From Lichenostomus cassidix (Eukaryota > Chordata > Aves > Passeriformes > Meliphagidae), in NCBI GenBank assembly GCA_008360975.2, contig CM039193.1, positions 18,955,389 through 19,019,388 on the forward strand: 64,000 nt of DNA. The letters are read 5' to 3'. Below the pieces are notes generated by a model. The model made no database searches and was not told the DNA's origin. It saw nothing but the letters and a program-made list of their open reading frames with translations. Both the position numbers and the translations under genes were made by a program. Below, one piece after another: positions 1-11,391 of this stretch. The stretch's first letter is position 1, and each line of letters opens with the position of its first letter.

Positions 1-47
1 TGTTACTGAAGATTAACTGACTTTACAACCACTTGTTAAATCTACAA

Positions 48-198
48 ATCATAGAATCCTAGACTGGCTTGGGTTGGAAGGACCTTAAAACTCATCCAGT
101 GTCACCACTGTCGTGGGCAGGGACACCTTCCACTGTCCCAGGGTGCTCCAAGCCCTGTCCAACCTGGCCTTGGACACTTTCAGGGATGGAGCATCTCC
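48..198 (-). mobile_element. CR1 LINE 3' fragment, 5'-truncated
   Basis: The plus strand reads ATCATAGAATCC, then GGCTTGGGTTGGAAGGACC, a GTGGGCAGGGACACCTTCC block and CCAACCTGGCCTTGGACAC. This is the complement of the avian CR1 3' end, so the element lies on the minus strand with its octamer tail near base 50. Only the last 150 bp or so of the LINE is present, and no reverse transcriptase is encoded. The few short indels suggest a moderately old copy. The 137-codon minus-strand open frame crossing it is a by-product of the repeat. Confidence 0.9.
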
Positions 199-2002
199 TT
201 AAATTGAGCATTTCCCCCTGCCCCAAAATAACTTGAGGAATCCTATATGCATATTTATGGCTCCTAACCATGTCTGGTACATGATGCACACCTGGCCTCT
301 GACCAAAGAACAGGCAGAACACAAGAAATGTCTTACAGAAAAATGGAAAAAAATAATAGAGCATGTTGCCAGAAAAAACTGTATCCATCAGCAGTGGAAC
401 AACAGAGAAATTCCAACCCCAGTTTCCCAAGCCAGAAGTGTTTAGCAATGTACCAGCTGAAATCACAACATCAGTTCTCTTTATTCCTTCTCTTCTTGCT
501 CTCATGTCTTTGTCTCTGCCTGTGGTGGAAAGAGGGAAGGAAAACTTCTTCCAAGGATTTCAGTGAATATTTCTTACCTCTTCAATGGTTCCTAACATTT
601 TTGTATAACCTTTTGAAGACAGCTTTACAGAAAATACTGATTTTTAACCTCCCCAAAATAATACTTAAGTCTTAAATATGAAAAATCTAGTTCTGAAACT
701 GCTCAGTGAAGAATTACATTTAGGGAACATTTGAAGCTATCACTATAGAAAGCTCTGTTTGGAGAAAAACCTCCTTAATACCTAAAAGGGAATAACAATG
801 GGATGAAATACAACTACATACATGGGTTTTAATTCAATTACATACACAGACTTGATGTATTTTTAAAATATGGAACTGTTTTGTTTTTTTTTTTAAACTG
901 AACCAGTTCTAAGTGCAACATCTTGAATTTTCTGAACCAGAGAATTTGGCAGGTGTTGCCAACAGGATTCCCTAAATTCCCAGCTCAACTGGCTTGAGAG
1001 CAGGGCTTGGGCAAAGATACCCAAGGCTTGACCAAGAGGGGAGATGGGCAGGGTTCCCCCAGACCCCACTGAGCATGGCTGATCCACTGCCCAGGGAACC
1101 CAGACCAGGGAGACCAAGTATTGCTTCTGTTCTCTCTCAGGAAGACCAAATATTCCTCATGGGTTTCACTGAAGAAGAGCTGGCCTTCCTCCCTCAGAGG
1201 CCAAGTTGTTCCCATTTTTGCCAGCAGAAAGCCAGGCTGGGAGGAGACACCTCCTTTTGGGAGCTTTATTAGAGAGCAGCACTGAAGGGACTCCTGGCAA
1301 AAGGGCTTTTCAGAGGGATTGGGAGGACGCAGGTGGCAGAGGTGATCATCAGACAGCTCTCTGCCAGTGAAGCAAAGGCCATTCCAACTTCAGCACATTC
1401 CCAGGAGCCAAGGGTTTGGTCACCAGTGGGAAGTGTTCATGAGACACTCACAACAGGCAACCTGGGAAAGGGGATGTGGCTTTTTGGGTTAATCCAGGCA
1501 AAACATGGGAACTGCAGCTTCCTCTTTGAGCTAAATGAAGAGAGAAGGGTTTAAAGCCCCTCAGAGCTGGGGCAGCAGGTTATAAGGCTGAACCATCCCA
1601 GTGCCACATCCAACCTCAAATCCTCCTGACACAGGGAAGCAAAAGCCCTGGAAGCACCAGAGGTGCAGCAGGTCCTGCCCTGTCCTGGGGACACTCGGGC
1701 ACAACATTGCTGAGGGAATCCCCTTACCATCCTGCAGCAATCCCAGCTCTGTCTCCCCAGCTTCCCACAGACACTCTCCCATCAGGCATGCTCTTCCACA
1801 CATCCCTCGGCTGGGAGGGAGCATTCCTTGGGAATAAGATTGCTGTTGTTTGTTGTGCTTCCCCACGAGAGCTTCTGTTGTATCCCAGAGAAACAAATAT
1901 TTTGTTCCAAGCTCAAGGTTTTTCTCAGCAGCCTTTCACAAACAGTTCAGACACCTGCAGGGCTCAGTGCTCCTTGAACACCAACCCTGATCCCCATCAG
2001 CT
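199..2002. other. Unique noncoding sequence, no gene recognised
   Basis: About 1.8 kb with no recognisable exon, RNA gene or transposon. It has a short poly(T) run near 884-895 and a slightly GC-richer stretch around 1.0-1.9 kb with overlapping open frames of about 75-110 codons on both strands. These frames show no family resemblance and no start context, and I treat them as chance. Confidence 0.6.
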
Positions 2003-2059
2003 GATCCAAGGAGTCCAGGCAGATCCAAGGAGTCTGGTATGATCCTAGGAGTCCAGGCT
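2003..2059. repeat. 19-bp tandem triplicate
   Basis: Three adjacent 19-bp units begin at 2003, 2022 and 2041, with the first reading GATCCAAGGAGTCCAGGCA. The second and third units differ from the first by a few substitutions, which points to an old local duplication. It has no link to a coding frame. Confidence 0.85.
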
Positions 2060-3146
2060 CCCCAGGGATTTCACAGCACCAGGAATCCCACCAGGAATGC
2101 AGGAAGTCACTTGGAATCACAGCTCCACTTCTGCCTCATGCACAGGCAAGCTGTGGCACCATTGCCCAGACTTAATACATTGAAATAACAATTTTGAAGC
2201 TGAAAAGGAGAAGGTCCAAGGCTTTACCTGGCCCATGACCAATGTTAGCTGTTAATACTACTCAGAGTACACCAAAACATATCCAGGTGATCCCTGTGGC
2301 TTCCAATGGTCTCAGAACACCTGAGCAAGTCTCACTCCCTTGGCAGCAATCTCAAAATCTCATCCAGGCAGAGGAGCATCAAGCTGCTGTCACAAAGCCA
2401 TGAAGTGTTTAGCACAGAGGCCACATCCTGGTCCCAGGGGCTCAGGAATTGCTTCCATGAAAGCAGAACTAATTCAGCAAAGCCACTCAAGCCCCCCACA
2501 CCATATTTTGATAGATGTGGCAATGTCCACAAAGCTGATCCTACCTAACAGTGGCAAAAGTGCAAATGAACATCCTCTAATTGAACACAGACCCTCCGGG
2601 GCACAGGGACTCAGAAACCATCCTCACTCACTAAGGAAAATATCCTGGCTGCTTTCTCCAGCACAAGGCTTCCCCTTCCCAGCACTACAGATTGCTGGAT
2701 CCAGAGGGAGGAATGTTTTTCTTAGTGCAGTGCTAGACTGTCTACAGACTCAGGTTCACAGTGCTCAGGTGGCTCTGAGAATACACAGGATGATAAGACA
2801 GAGACAGGAGAAACACAGTTTTTCCCCACCAACACCTGGAACATTTCCCACTCACAAAACTTGAAACCTCATATTTCAAATGTGTGTGAATTTGTAAAAA
2901 AATCATTCTTGGGAAAACTTCACTGATTTTTTACATAATTTTTCTTTTCATCCATATGTTACGACAGCAAGAAAAAAATTAGATATAAATTCTTTTACTT
3001 GTTTTGCCTTTGGGGAAGGATGGGAGAGAGGGAGACTCCTCCCAGTAACATGCCAGGTTACTGCAAAGCTAATCCCAGTTACAAGCAGCAGGTAGATGAG
3101 ACTACATGTTGCTGGACAAGAGCTGCAGGAAAAATCCTTAGAGATT
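2060..3146. other. Unique noncoding sequence, no gene recognised
   Basis: No repeat family or RNA gene is visible. The longest open frame (2340-2864 plus, 174 codons) has no recognisable domain, and a second plus frame and a minus frame of 66-80 codons overlap it, the usual pattern for noncoding DNA of moderate GC content. Confidence 0.6.
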
Positions 3147-3264
3147 TTGCTATATTTGCTAAAATATAGCAAATATAGCAATATAAAATAAAATAAAATA
3201 TAATATAATATAATATAAAATAAAAATAAAATATAAATATAAATAAAATATAGCAAATATAGCA
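3147..3264. repeat. AT-rich hairpin and (TAAAA/TATAA)n array
   Basis: A 14-bp inverted repeat (arm TTGCTATATTTGCT at 3147-3160, complement at 3168-3181, 7-base loop) is followed by an array of TAAAA and TATAA units. The same 20-base segment containing AAATATAGCAAATATAGC occurs at 3161-3180 and again at 3245-3264, so it brackets the array. This suggests slippage growth inside a duplicated AT-rich seed. The 105-codon minus-strand frame here, rich in Tyr, Leu and Ile, is a translation of the array and is not a gene. Confidence 0.88.
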
Positions 3265-5125
3265 TGTTGTTGGCTATCAGCCAAAAACATAGTGAAGAAT
3301 GCTTCTCCTACCTTGCAGGAGTTTGGAATCTAAATGTTCTTCTTCATCCCTAAAATTACCCTACTAATTTCTTTGTATCATAATTTAGATTGCAGGGCTT
3401 TTGTCTACCCTTTTTTTTTCAGCTTCAAAATGACTATTTCAGTGTCCTGAGTTTGGGCAGTGGTGCATGGGACTGAAGAAAAGCAGTAACACTGAAGGAC
3501 TCTAGAGCTCCAAGCCCCTGCAATCTTAAAATGACTCATTCCCAGTGCCAGAGCTTCTCAAAATCCTTCAGAACCTCTGAGCTCGGCAGCTCCTGCTCTG
3601 GATGGATGGAGGATTTATGGCACTGGGATTTACAACTCTTGGCTCCTTGATATCAGGCCATTTATTCACCATGAGAGACATTTAGGAGCTGCTCAACACC
3701 TGACAGTAGCAGCAGAGAACCATTTAAGAGAATTAAAGACAATTTCTGTATTTAATTAAGAACCATCCAGGCAGTTGAGAATTGCACAATGCCAGGAGAT
3801 CAGCGGTGAATTTTTTATCTCATCTCCTGTGCAGAACAACGTGGCCTTTGCAAAGAGCAGGAATAGTTAAATTTAACATAGGTGAGAAAAATAGTGATTT
3901 TTAAAATAATTTCTACATTCAGTCCCAAGTGTTATCCATTTTATATAGTTATAGGAATTACAGGAACATTATTTTTGTGCATTAAGATTGAGCTACCCAG
4001 GAATGAAACCTATTTTGCACAGGAGAGCCAACAAAAGCCACATCCTACTGACCCCTGCCCGTGGTTTTGCCCTGCCTACATCTAAATACCATCTCCATAA
4101 AACCTTCACCTTGGCTGCTTTTTCCAACAACTTCTTTCAGTCACATCCTTTACATTCTCAGCTGTGCTACAGCAGCTTCCAGGGCTGCTGGGTTATTCTG
4201 CACAACCTTCCCCGTGGCTGGATGTGAGACAGGGAAATAATTTGGTTGCAAAGTCTCTCTCTTGCTGGAGTTCTGAAGCCTATTAAAGCTGTGTTTCAGG
4301 GAGGGGGAACGTGTTCTCTGCAGAATTACTTGGAGCTCAGAACAGGTTCAATGTTACACTATTAAAATCTGTATTATAATAAAGGTCAAGCCTCATTTGA
4401 ATGCCATGAGCATGTGGTAATGTCCACATTGTGCTCCACACACTGCAGGTCACTCATGAACATCCCCCAGCCCTCAGCCCTGTGCTAACAGCACCAGCCT
4501 GAGGCATTAATTGTGTCTGAAACAGCTCCTGGAGCACGTGCCCCACTAACTGCACGTGGAATAGCTCAGTGTGCAGTGGTTCATTTAAGACAAAAAAATT
4601 GCACTGGTGCCACCATTCAACATCACTGAGTTAATTTGCTGTAGATTTTTTTTAGATTTAGAGACCATTTTTCCTCCTAACATGCCTAAATGTGAGAAAT
4701 AGTGCTGCAGCAGCTGAAACCTTAACACATAAATACAGACTGTTTTCCTTAAATATGTACTTAGGTTGTTTTCTAGACAATTAAACTTCTCAGAGGAAAG
4801 TCTCAGCCGAAGAGAGCAAATATTTGAATGATACTCAGTGCAAAAAATGATGACTAACAGAACAGAATGGTGTAATTTCAAGAGCTGTAGTTTATAATCA
4901 TCATTTTGAGCAGAGCAGGGAACAGTGCTACAAACCACAGGGTACAAACCCAGCATTGCTGCAATCAGCTCCTGCTCCTTTACAGAGATTCTGTAGCCTT
5001 GTGTAGCTGACAAGTTTTTAATTCATTCTGCCAATTTGAAAAAAACCCAGAAACCAACCAACAACAACACATGGTTTATTATTACTGCTCTTGCAGGATC
5101 TGCAGCCATGAATGCACCACTCCAA
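3265..5125. other. Unique noncoding sequence with a paired E-box
   Basis: No exon or transposon is recognised. Two perfect CACGTG E-boxes lie at 4535-4540 and 4553-4558. A 142-codon minus-strand open frame (4585-5013) is the longest in the segment. Its product is Leu/Ser/Cys-rich with no recognised family, so it is not called as a gene. Confidence 0.6.
4535..4558. promoter_or_regulatory. Two CACGTG E-boxes 18 bp apart
   Basis: Perfect CACGTG hexamers start at 4535 and 4553, with flanks GCACGTGCC and GCACGTGG. CACGTG is the preferred site of bHLH factors such as MYC/MAX, USF and CLOCK/BMAL1. Two copies at a near two-turn spacing are suggestive, but no promoter or transcript is visible nearby. 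Binding is inference only. Confidence 0.3.
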
Positions 5126-5306
5126 GGGTGGGGAGGCCCTGGAACACATTCCCAGGGAAGCTGTGGCTGCCCCTGGATCCCTGGTAGTATCCAAGGCTGG
5201 GTTGGACAGGGCTTGGAGCAGCCTGGGACAGTGGAAGGTGTCCCTGTTCATGGCAGGGGGTGGCACTGGATGGAATTTAAGGTCCCTTCACTCCCAGACC
5301 ATTCCA
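5126..5306 (+). mobile_element. CR1 LINE 3' fragment, 5'-truncated
   Basis: It reads in sense orientation: GGAAGCTGTGGCTGCCCCTGG, then GGTTGGACAGGGCTTGGAGC, a GTGGAAGGTGTCCCTG block and TTTAAGGTCCCTTC. These are the last 180 bp or so of an avian CR1. The terminal octamer repeats are degraded (CCCAGACCATTCC). Open frames on both strands through this block (115, 214 and 82 codons) come from the LINE tail plus flank and are not genes. Confidence 0.92.
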
Positions 5307-7287
5307 TGCACACTGTCCCAGCTTGCAGTTCCTGCTCTTCAGCTGGGTTTAGCCCAATCCCCATGGGAGATGAACCCCTTTAATGGGCATCTCTCCCCTG
5401 CACCTCAGCCCAGGGTCAGAACTCACTGCCCTAGCTCTGCAGCCCAGCCAGCCCAGCCCATGGCTTTCCTCTGGAGAACACTGCTCTGGGAGCTGCCACA
5501 CCAACCAAACCCCATCATCCAAGACACATCCCAGGGGAGCTCAGAATGGGCCAGGAGTCCTGTTCTGAGAGACTGGGCATCTGCAAAACCAGCTGAGACA
5601 ACACTGAGGAGGATGGGAACATCCAGGAGAGGAGGTTTGCTGCAAGGGACAGAGCACCATGTGAGGAGAGCTCCTGAGCTACCCTTCAATCCTGGGAAAT
5701 TCTGGCTCACATCCTACACCATGTCTCTGCCTCAGGCACAAACCCTACAAAGCTGATGGAGTTTTGCAGTGATTCCAAGAGAAGTGATGCCAAAATGATC
5801 CTTCCTGAGGCTTAGCCCCTCTCCAGAAGTGCACGTGGGTGGAACAGCTGGAGTATGACTGCAGGGTGTTGGGAGACATGACTTGGGAACCACATGGCTG
5901 AAGGATCATTTCCCCTTCTCAGGGGCTTTATTAGGGTTCCATGCCAGGGCATCCTTGCCATGACCACGGGAACTGCCTGCCCAGCCCTGAGTCTGCTGCC
6001 AGTCACTGTGGGCACAGCAAACTCCAATGCCCTGATGGAATCTGTGCAGCCCCACAGGAATAGGAACCATTTGTGGTGCCTGGCTGCAAACTGCAATGAG
6101 AGCCTTTCAAACATCCCTTCCATCCTCACCAGGTGAAGAATCCCTGGCAGGTGAAGAATTCAGGCAGGCAGCAGACTGCTCATGCATCATTTAAGAGTCT
6201 CATCCTGTTTCCAGTAAGTCAGTGAGAAATCTCCTGCAAACCTTAATGTCAGGTGAATGGTGCCACAGGGAGCAGCTGGTGCTGGGGGCAAGAGGAGCCT
6301 GGCAAGGGGAGCTGAGCACCTGAGCTGCACAGTTAAAGCAAAAGAGCAAAAAATAAAACTTAAACCAAATCATTCTGTAGAGTAAACAGAAAAACTACTT
6401 CCAAGGATGATAGTTTTGTGTTTTAAGTGACTGAAGGGGTTTTTAGGACATTGCAGGACTAGTGGAGGGCAGCAGTGGCACAGCTGAGTAGGGATGCTCA
6501 GTGCAGGGATGCTGCTGGCACAGGACTGAGCTGCTCCAGGGAAACTGTCAAAAAGGCAGAGTTGCTTGTGCCACCCAGATCACACCAAACACAGCCTCAG
6601 CCATCAAGGTTTGGTTGCTTTTTTTTTAATTTAAGAAAAAACAAGACCAACCCACCAACCAAGAAAAAAAAAGAGCAAAAAGAAAACCTAAGTTAGAAGC
6701 TTTATCCCAGTTACAGTCTTAATTTCAAGGAGGAGAAGAAGGAGGAAGGGGAGCAGAACAATTTCCTGGCACATATTTGAAGCACCTGCCAAAACTGTGC
6801 AGTCAAGGCCATTTGTGGGGTGATAAGAACTCAAAAAGTTATAACTTAAATAGGTAAAGAACTAGAAAATGGAGAGCAAGGCACAAAGTGTTTTCATGAA
6901 GCTGAAAATGTCACACTATCATGAATAGAATATTTAGCCCCAGCCAGGGCTTCCTGAGTTTGACACTGGCCCAGAGGGCAGTGCAGTTCCCAGCAGCTGA
7001 GCACATCCACAGATCTTGGGTAAGTCAGCAGGAAGGTTCTGTACCAGAAAGATCCCAGTTCTGTGGCTATTGGGTACTAATAGCAGTGTGGGTGATATGG
7101 GATAAATAAGGAAATTTCCAAAACCCAGCAAAACTCAGGGCATGAACCTTTCCAGGTAGGGCTGTTTTGTGTTCCATGGATCTCAGTCACAAATTCCTTC
7201 ATGTCTTGCCCCTGGTGCTCTCTCCTGCCAGTTGCACTCATATGCTACAAAATCGAATTATGCTTTTAAAACATTTTAGTTTGCAGT
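5307..7287. other. Unique noncoding sequence, no gene recognised
   Basis: No gene or repeat family is recognised. A short near-duplicate of AGGTGAAGAATCC / AGGTGAAGAATTC lies at about 6131-6162. An A-rich tract with AAC/AAG interruptions lies at about 6635-6690. Open frames of 95-105 codons near 5.4-6.1 kb occur on both strands and show no family features. Confidence 0.6.
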
Positions 7288-7431
7288 TCACAGAATCCCA
7301 GAATAGTTTGGGTGGGGAGAGACCTTGAAACTCCTGCTGTCCCACCCCCTGCCATGGGCAGGGACACCTTCCACTATCGCAGGTTGTTCCAAGCCCTGTC
7401 CAACCTGGCTTTGGACACTTACAGGGATGAG
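7288..7431 (-). mobile_element. CR1 LINE 3' fragment, 5'-truncated
   Basis: The plus strand reads TCACAGAATCCCAGAATAG, TTTGGGTGGGGAGAGACC, CCATGGGCAGGGACACC and CCAACCTGGCTTTGGACAC, the complement of the CR1 tail. The copy stops after about 144 bp at ACAGGGATGAGG. It has no coding capacity. Confidence 0.92.
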
Positions 7432-10269
7432 GAAGTTAAGTTTGAGCTCCCTTTTGTTTTAAGCCAGCGCAAGAACCTCTAAAGGGGATCTTTTCTGCCA
7501 AGCAAAATTCTGCCTTCCCAGTGCAGAGCCCAGTGCTGCCCCTGCACTCTCAGATCCTGCCTTGACCTCTAACATTGGCCAGGACTCAGCCAGTTTGACA
7601 GAGCAGGCTTCCTGCAGAGCAGACAGCTTTGATAACATCTTTTAAAGGCTCAGAAGGAGAAAATGCCACTTATGCCACTTTCCTTGCTGGGGACACCAGC
7701 CCTGCTTCACTGGCAGGGACTCTCAGGTTCTTGCTTTTAAGAACCACTTAAGGTTGGGACTTCTTTCACAAGGAGACTTCTATCTGTCTGTGGAGTAATC
7801 TCAGTGTCAGACCACAGCTGCTCGAGCAAATCAGCCCTCAGACCCCTCAAATATTTCAATACCTCCTTGGATTTGGGTTTCTCAGAAGCCTAAGGGAATC
7901 AAATCCTTCAGGAGCATGTCAGCTCTGCCCTGCTCCAGCATATGTCTTGTGAAGCAGGAGGAGATGCTTGGCCTAATTCCACTTTTATACCATTCCATCC
8001 CACATCTCATTTGCACAAGCTCTCAGCAGTGCTTGAAAAATTCCATCAAAGCAAAAGATACGCAGTGTTTCACATATTAATTTGTGTATTAAAGTGGAAG
8101 ATGAAACCCTTTTTGCCTCATGGCTTGACTGAAAGCAAGTGAAGTTTATGCCACGCTAGCAATTAACTCCTCATTTCCAAAATGAAGCAACAAGTCCTCC
8201 CCACCATCTCTCAGCTATATCCACCTCACAAACCCAGCTCCAGGCCCAGATATTTCATCGAGCTCACTTCCATGATGATACAGTGTTTTTAAAGATAAAT
8301 GCATCTCAGCTAATCAGGGCTGCATTAAATGGAGTTATCTATCAGCCTCACATCCCCACAGTCTCCCAAGATTCCTCAAGGGAGCAGCTTCATCCTTGTA
8401 GGAGAGATCATCCCAGCCAGGACTGTGAGGAGGATCTGGAACAGTTCAATCAGCTCCTCCAGACCCCAGGAGCTCCTCCAAACTGGACAGAAACCCACCC
8501 AAGTGATCTCTGACCACCTCTGCAAGGCCTGGGGGCAAATCCACAGCTCAGTTTGTTTGCAGAATGTCTACATGGAAAGTCAACACAAGCTACTGAGTAT
8601 TTTGCTGTAAATTCAAGTTCACTGCACATGTCTGACCAGCTCTGTAAAAAGCAGAGGTAGAGCAGGCCCACCTGAGTCACCTGGACAGGGAAAAAAACAG
8701 CCAACAATGGAGACATTCGCTAAGGGCAACTCTGATTTTCTCGTATTCCCAGAAGGAAAAGGGAATTTCAGCAGACAGCAGCCTGTGAACGTACCTGGAA
8801 ACTGCATCCACATCAGAAAGAAAATGACTTCTAAGCTTATTTCTTAAACAGAGTGCAGATTTAGGTGGTGGGCACATTTTTTACTGTTATGCACTATGAA
8901 AAGACTCCTGCAAACCATATTGGAAGTGTTTACCCAGGCTTTATTGCTTAAAAATATGATTTAAACAAAAGCTACAGAGAAAATTGAAAGGTCATTGAAG
9001 ACATCTGAGTCTTGAGTATTAGTTTTCTTACACAATTCCTGGCATACTTTCATTTTCTTAATCTTATTGAAAGTAAGTACAGTAAACACATTTCAGATAA
9101 CAGCTTTTCCTATGGAATTACAGCTGTTCCTTCGCTTCAAAAATAGGGTCTTTAGATATAATTTAAAAGATTGTAACTAGCCTTATTTTATTAATAATGA
9201 AATTGGTAACATTAAGATTTTAAATTTTCATTCTACTGTTTACTAGCTGTAAATGACTAATAGCTCCTATTCTATTTTCTACGTAAAGCACAGCAACTTT
9301 TGGGCTTTTCATGCACAAAGCTCAGCTTCAGTATCATGAACATGATTTCTTGGAAAGAAAAATACAATAAATGGTGCTCGAAAAAAAAAAAGAAAAAAAG
9401 ACCCAACCCATCATTATTCCCACCATGTGAATATTAAAGAAAAAAAGAACTTGAGACAGATTAGGAATCTTAATGAGTTGAAATAAAAATATGATGTTAT
9501 TCATCCTGTTCTGTGAGGAACTGCCTAAAGTACCAAAACCACCCGACCCTCTGCTGACAGGACATCCCACCCAGACCATTCCCAAATGATCATTCCCAGA
9601 TCATTCCCTCCTATGGCTACAGCAGCAGTTCCTTCCCTTCTGCAGAAAATGGGACAAAGCAGTGGGAAAGGGCTGGTACAGCCCCTGTGCACAATGACAC
9701 CAAAAAGCCACTTCACATATTCCAGCATCAGCCTTACACCATCTCAGCATTTCAAAGCAGGAGCTGCTCTGCTCTGATGTTTTCAGACTGCACTTTTCAA
9801 AGCACCAGAGCAGTGTTTTTACAAGCTGGAGCTCGCACAGCTTGTAAATGAATGAGGTTCTTTACCAAGGTATAAATACATTTCCCCCTCCCAAATCCAG
9901 TTATGTAACAGGACACCTCCCAGCAGCATCGTCAGTCTTACCGACTTAACGGAGATCTCTGGGATTTGGAGGAGAATTAATTATTCACCAACAAGTCCTT
10001 ATTAACTAAAGCCATTATTACCCACTTCCACTGGAGAGCTGTGGTTTAATAAGCAGTGTAGCAATGCAAGTGGAAATTTACTCTGAGACAGCTCAACTCT
10101 GAGAGCTGCTTCCAGAACCAGCCCAGCCCAGCTCCTGGCAGGACACATTAAGGGAGGTTTTTCCAAACCCACACCACAAAGATTTCTCCCTCAATGGAAA
10201 ATCAGAACGAGCTCTTATCATTAACAATAATTTACAAAGCTCTTCAATGCACCTTTGTGCCCTGCCCAG
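7432..10269. other. Unique, AT-rich noncoding sequence
   Basis: No exon, RNA gene or transposon is recognised over about 2.8 kb. An A-rich simple run lies at 9381-9400. The block at about 9930-10085 has unusually dense TAAT/ATTA motifs, two CpGs and no repeat character, and is listed separately as a candidate conserved element. Open frames do not exceed 93 codons. Confidence 0.6.
9930..10085. other. Candidate conserved noncoding element
   Basis: Unique sequence with several homeodomain-type cores (AATTAATTATTC, TTATTAACTAA, CCATTATTACCC) next to a GTGGTTTAATAAGC segment. It retains CpGs (TCGTC, ACCGAC, AACGGAG) in a CpG-poor setting. No open frame crosses it. Its look matches vertebrate developmental enhancers, but this is a judgement by composition and has not been aligned. 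Confidence 0.25.
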
Positions 10270-10343
10270 CCTGGTCTAGGGAAGGTGCTGGCATGAGATG
10301 AGCTTTGAGGTCCCTTCAAACCCAAACCAGTCTGGGATTATGA
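10270..10343 (+). mobile_element. Short CR1 LINE 3' end remnant
   Basis: GATGAGCTTTGAGGTCCC, then TTCAAACCCAAACCAGTCTG and GGATTATGAC match the last 60 bp or so of a sense-strand CR1, including a decayed octamer tail. The upstream part (CCTGCCCAGCCTGG) is diverged, so the left boundary is approximate. Confidence 0.75.
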
Positions 10344-10940
10344 CCCAGGAAATAGTTCCTCAGCAAGAAATGCTTATTTTATGATTTCTGAATACAAGTG
10401 GTTAATAGTAATTCTAAATCTCCAATATCTCACAAATGCCAGCTTCAAAATTTGTTGTTATTAATTAGCAACTATTCCACAAAGCATGCAGAAACAGGGA
10501 CAGATTCCAGGCTTGGATAACTCCCTTTCCACAGAGAGCCAGCATTGTTTCATTATTCATCAGAAGGTGCTGAAGAGCACAGGGTGTGATATTTGATCAA
10601 ACAGCAAGCTTCTAAAAATATTTCCACTTCTATTTATTGGGAACTTGCTTCTATTTTTTCCTCTGCATAAACCACTTGCATGGCAAGGTGCAACACAAGC
10701 CTGCAGCCAGTGTCATAAATGTTCCAAGGAAGGGAAAGCTCAGAGCAATCATTTATGTTGCAGAAATCCCTTAATCAGGGAAAGGAACTCTTTATTCAAA
10801 CATATTCCATTGGAAAAGAATAAAGTGAGATTCCCTGCCCTTCCCCATCTGTTCCTACCACAACCCTCATGGATGTTCTCCCTTCCCTCGGCTCAGCAGG
10901 CCCTGGAAGGCCCAACCCCAACAAAAGGATGGAATTATGG
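10344..10940. other. Unique noncoding sequence, no gene recognised
   Basis: AT-rich unique DNA between two CR1 remnants. A 100-codon plus-strand frame (10645-10947) has no recognisable domain and is not called. Confidence 0.55.
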
Positions 10941-11018
10941 AACATAGATACCCTGGAAAGAACCCACAGGGATCACTGAGCCCAACTCCTGGCCCTGCAC
11001 AGCCCATCCCAAGAGCCC
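10941..11018 (-). mobile_element. Old CR1-like remnant
   Basis: The plus strand reads AACATAGATACCCTGGAAAG, then CCACAGGGATCACTGAGCCC and AACTCCTGGCCCTGCACAGC. This resembles the complement of a second CR1 tail type (the 'gagcccaactcctggccctgcac' type), distinct from the common type in this window. It is diverged, with uncertain ends. Confidence 0.55.
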
Positions 11019-11308
11019 CACCACTAATTAGGACATTAGTTCAACACCAGGATAAACTTAAGCCACAACTTCCTCCCAGCAGATCAATAGGGGCACTTGA
11101 TGGCCTGGGCTGAGCCTCTTCTCAAGCAGCACTTTGAAAATGGGAGCTGGCAGGCTGAAAAGGACTGCATTCATTTCTGGAAATATTTTAATCTAATTAG
11201 GAGTCTGAAGAGTCACTGTTGTGTGTTTTGTGACAGCACTTTGGGATGCCACTTAGTGAAAGCACACGAGAGAAATTGATTCCTGAGCAAAGGCAACACT
11301 GAAGGCGT
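11019..11308. other. Unique spacer, no gene recognised
   Basis: Short unique stretch leading into the 11-bp minisatellite. A 60-codon plus-strand frame (11097-11279) shows no family resemblance. Confidence 0.5.
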
Positions 11309-11391
11309 GGAAAAGAGGTGGAAAAGAGGTGGAAAAGAGGTGGAAAAGAGGTGGAAAAGAGGTGGAAAAGAGGTGGAAAAGAGGTGGAAAA
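11309..11391. repeat. 11-bp minisatellite, about 7.5 copies
   Basis: Seven complete, identical copies of GGAAAAGAGGT start at 11309 and are followed by a partial GGAAAA. The absence of substitutions between units suggests recent expansion and likely length polymorphism. The 61-codon minus-strand open frame reading Phe-His-Leu-Phe-Ser-Thr-Ser-Phe-Pro-Pro-Leu repeats is a translation of this array and is not a protein gene. Confidence 0.97.

Noticed and set aside
2948..3265. 105-codon minus-strand frame with a membrane-protein look
   Set aside because: The Tyr/Leu/Ile/Phe runs are the translation of the TAAAA/TATAA array.
5112..5756. 214-codon plus-strand frame
   Set aside because: Its first third is a CR1 tail, and the rest has no domain. 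CR1 3' ends are untranslated and often open by chance.
11309..11391. CRISPR-like array
   Set aside because: Units are adjacent with no spacers, as in the other tandem arrays. The setting is a vertebrate genome.
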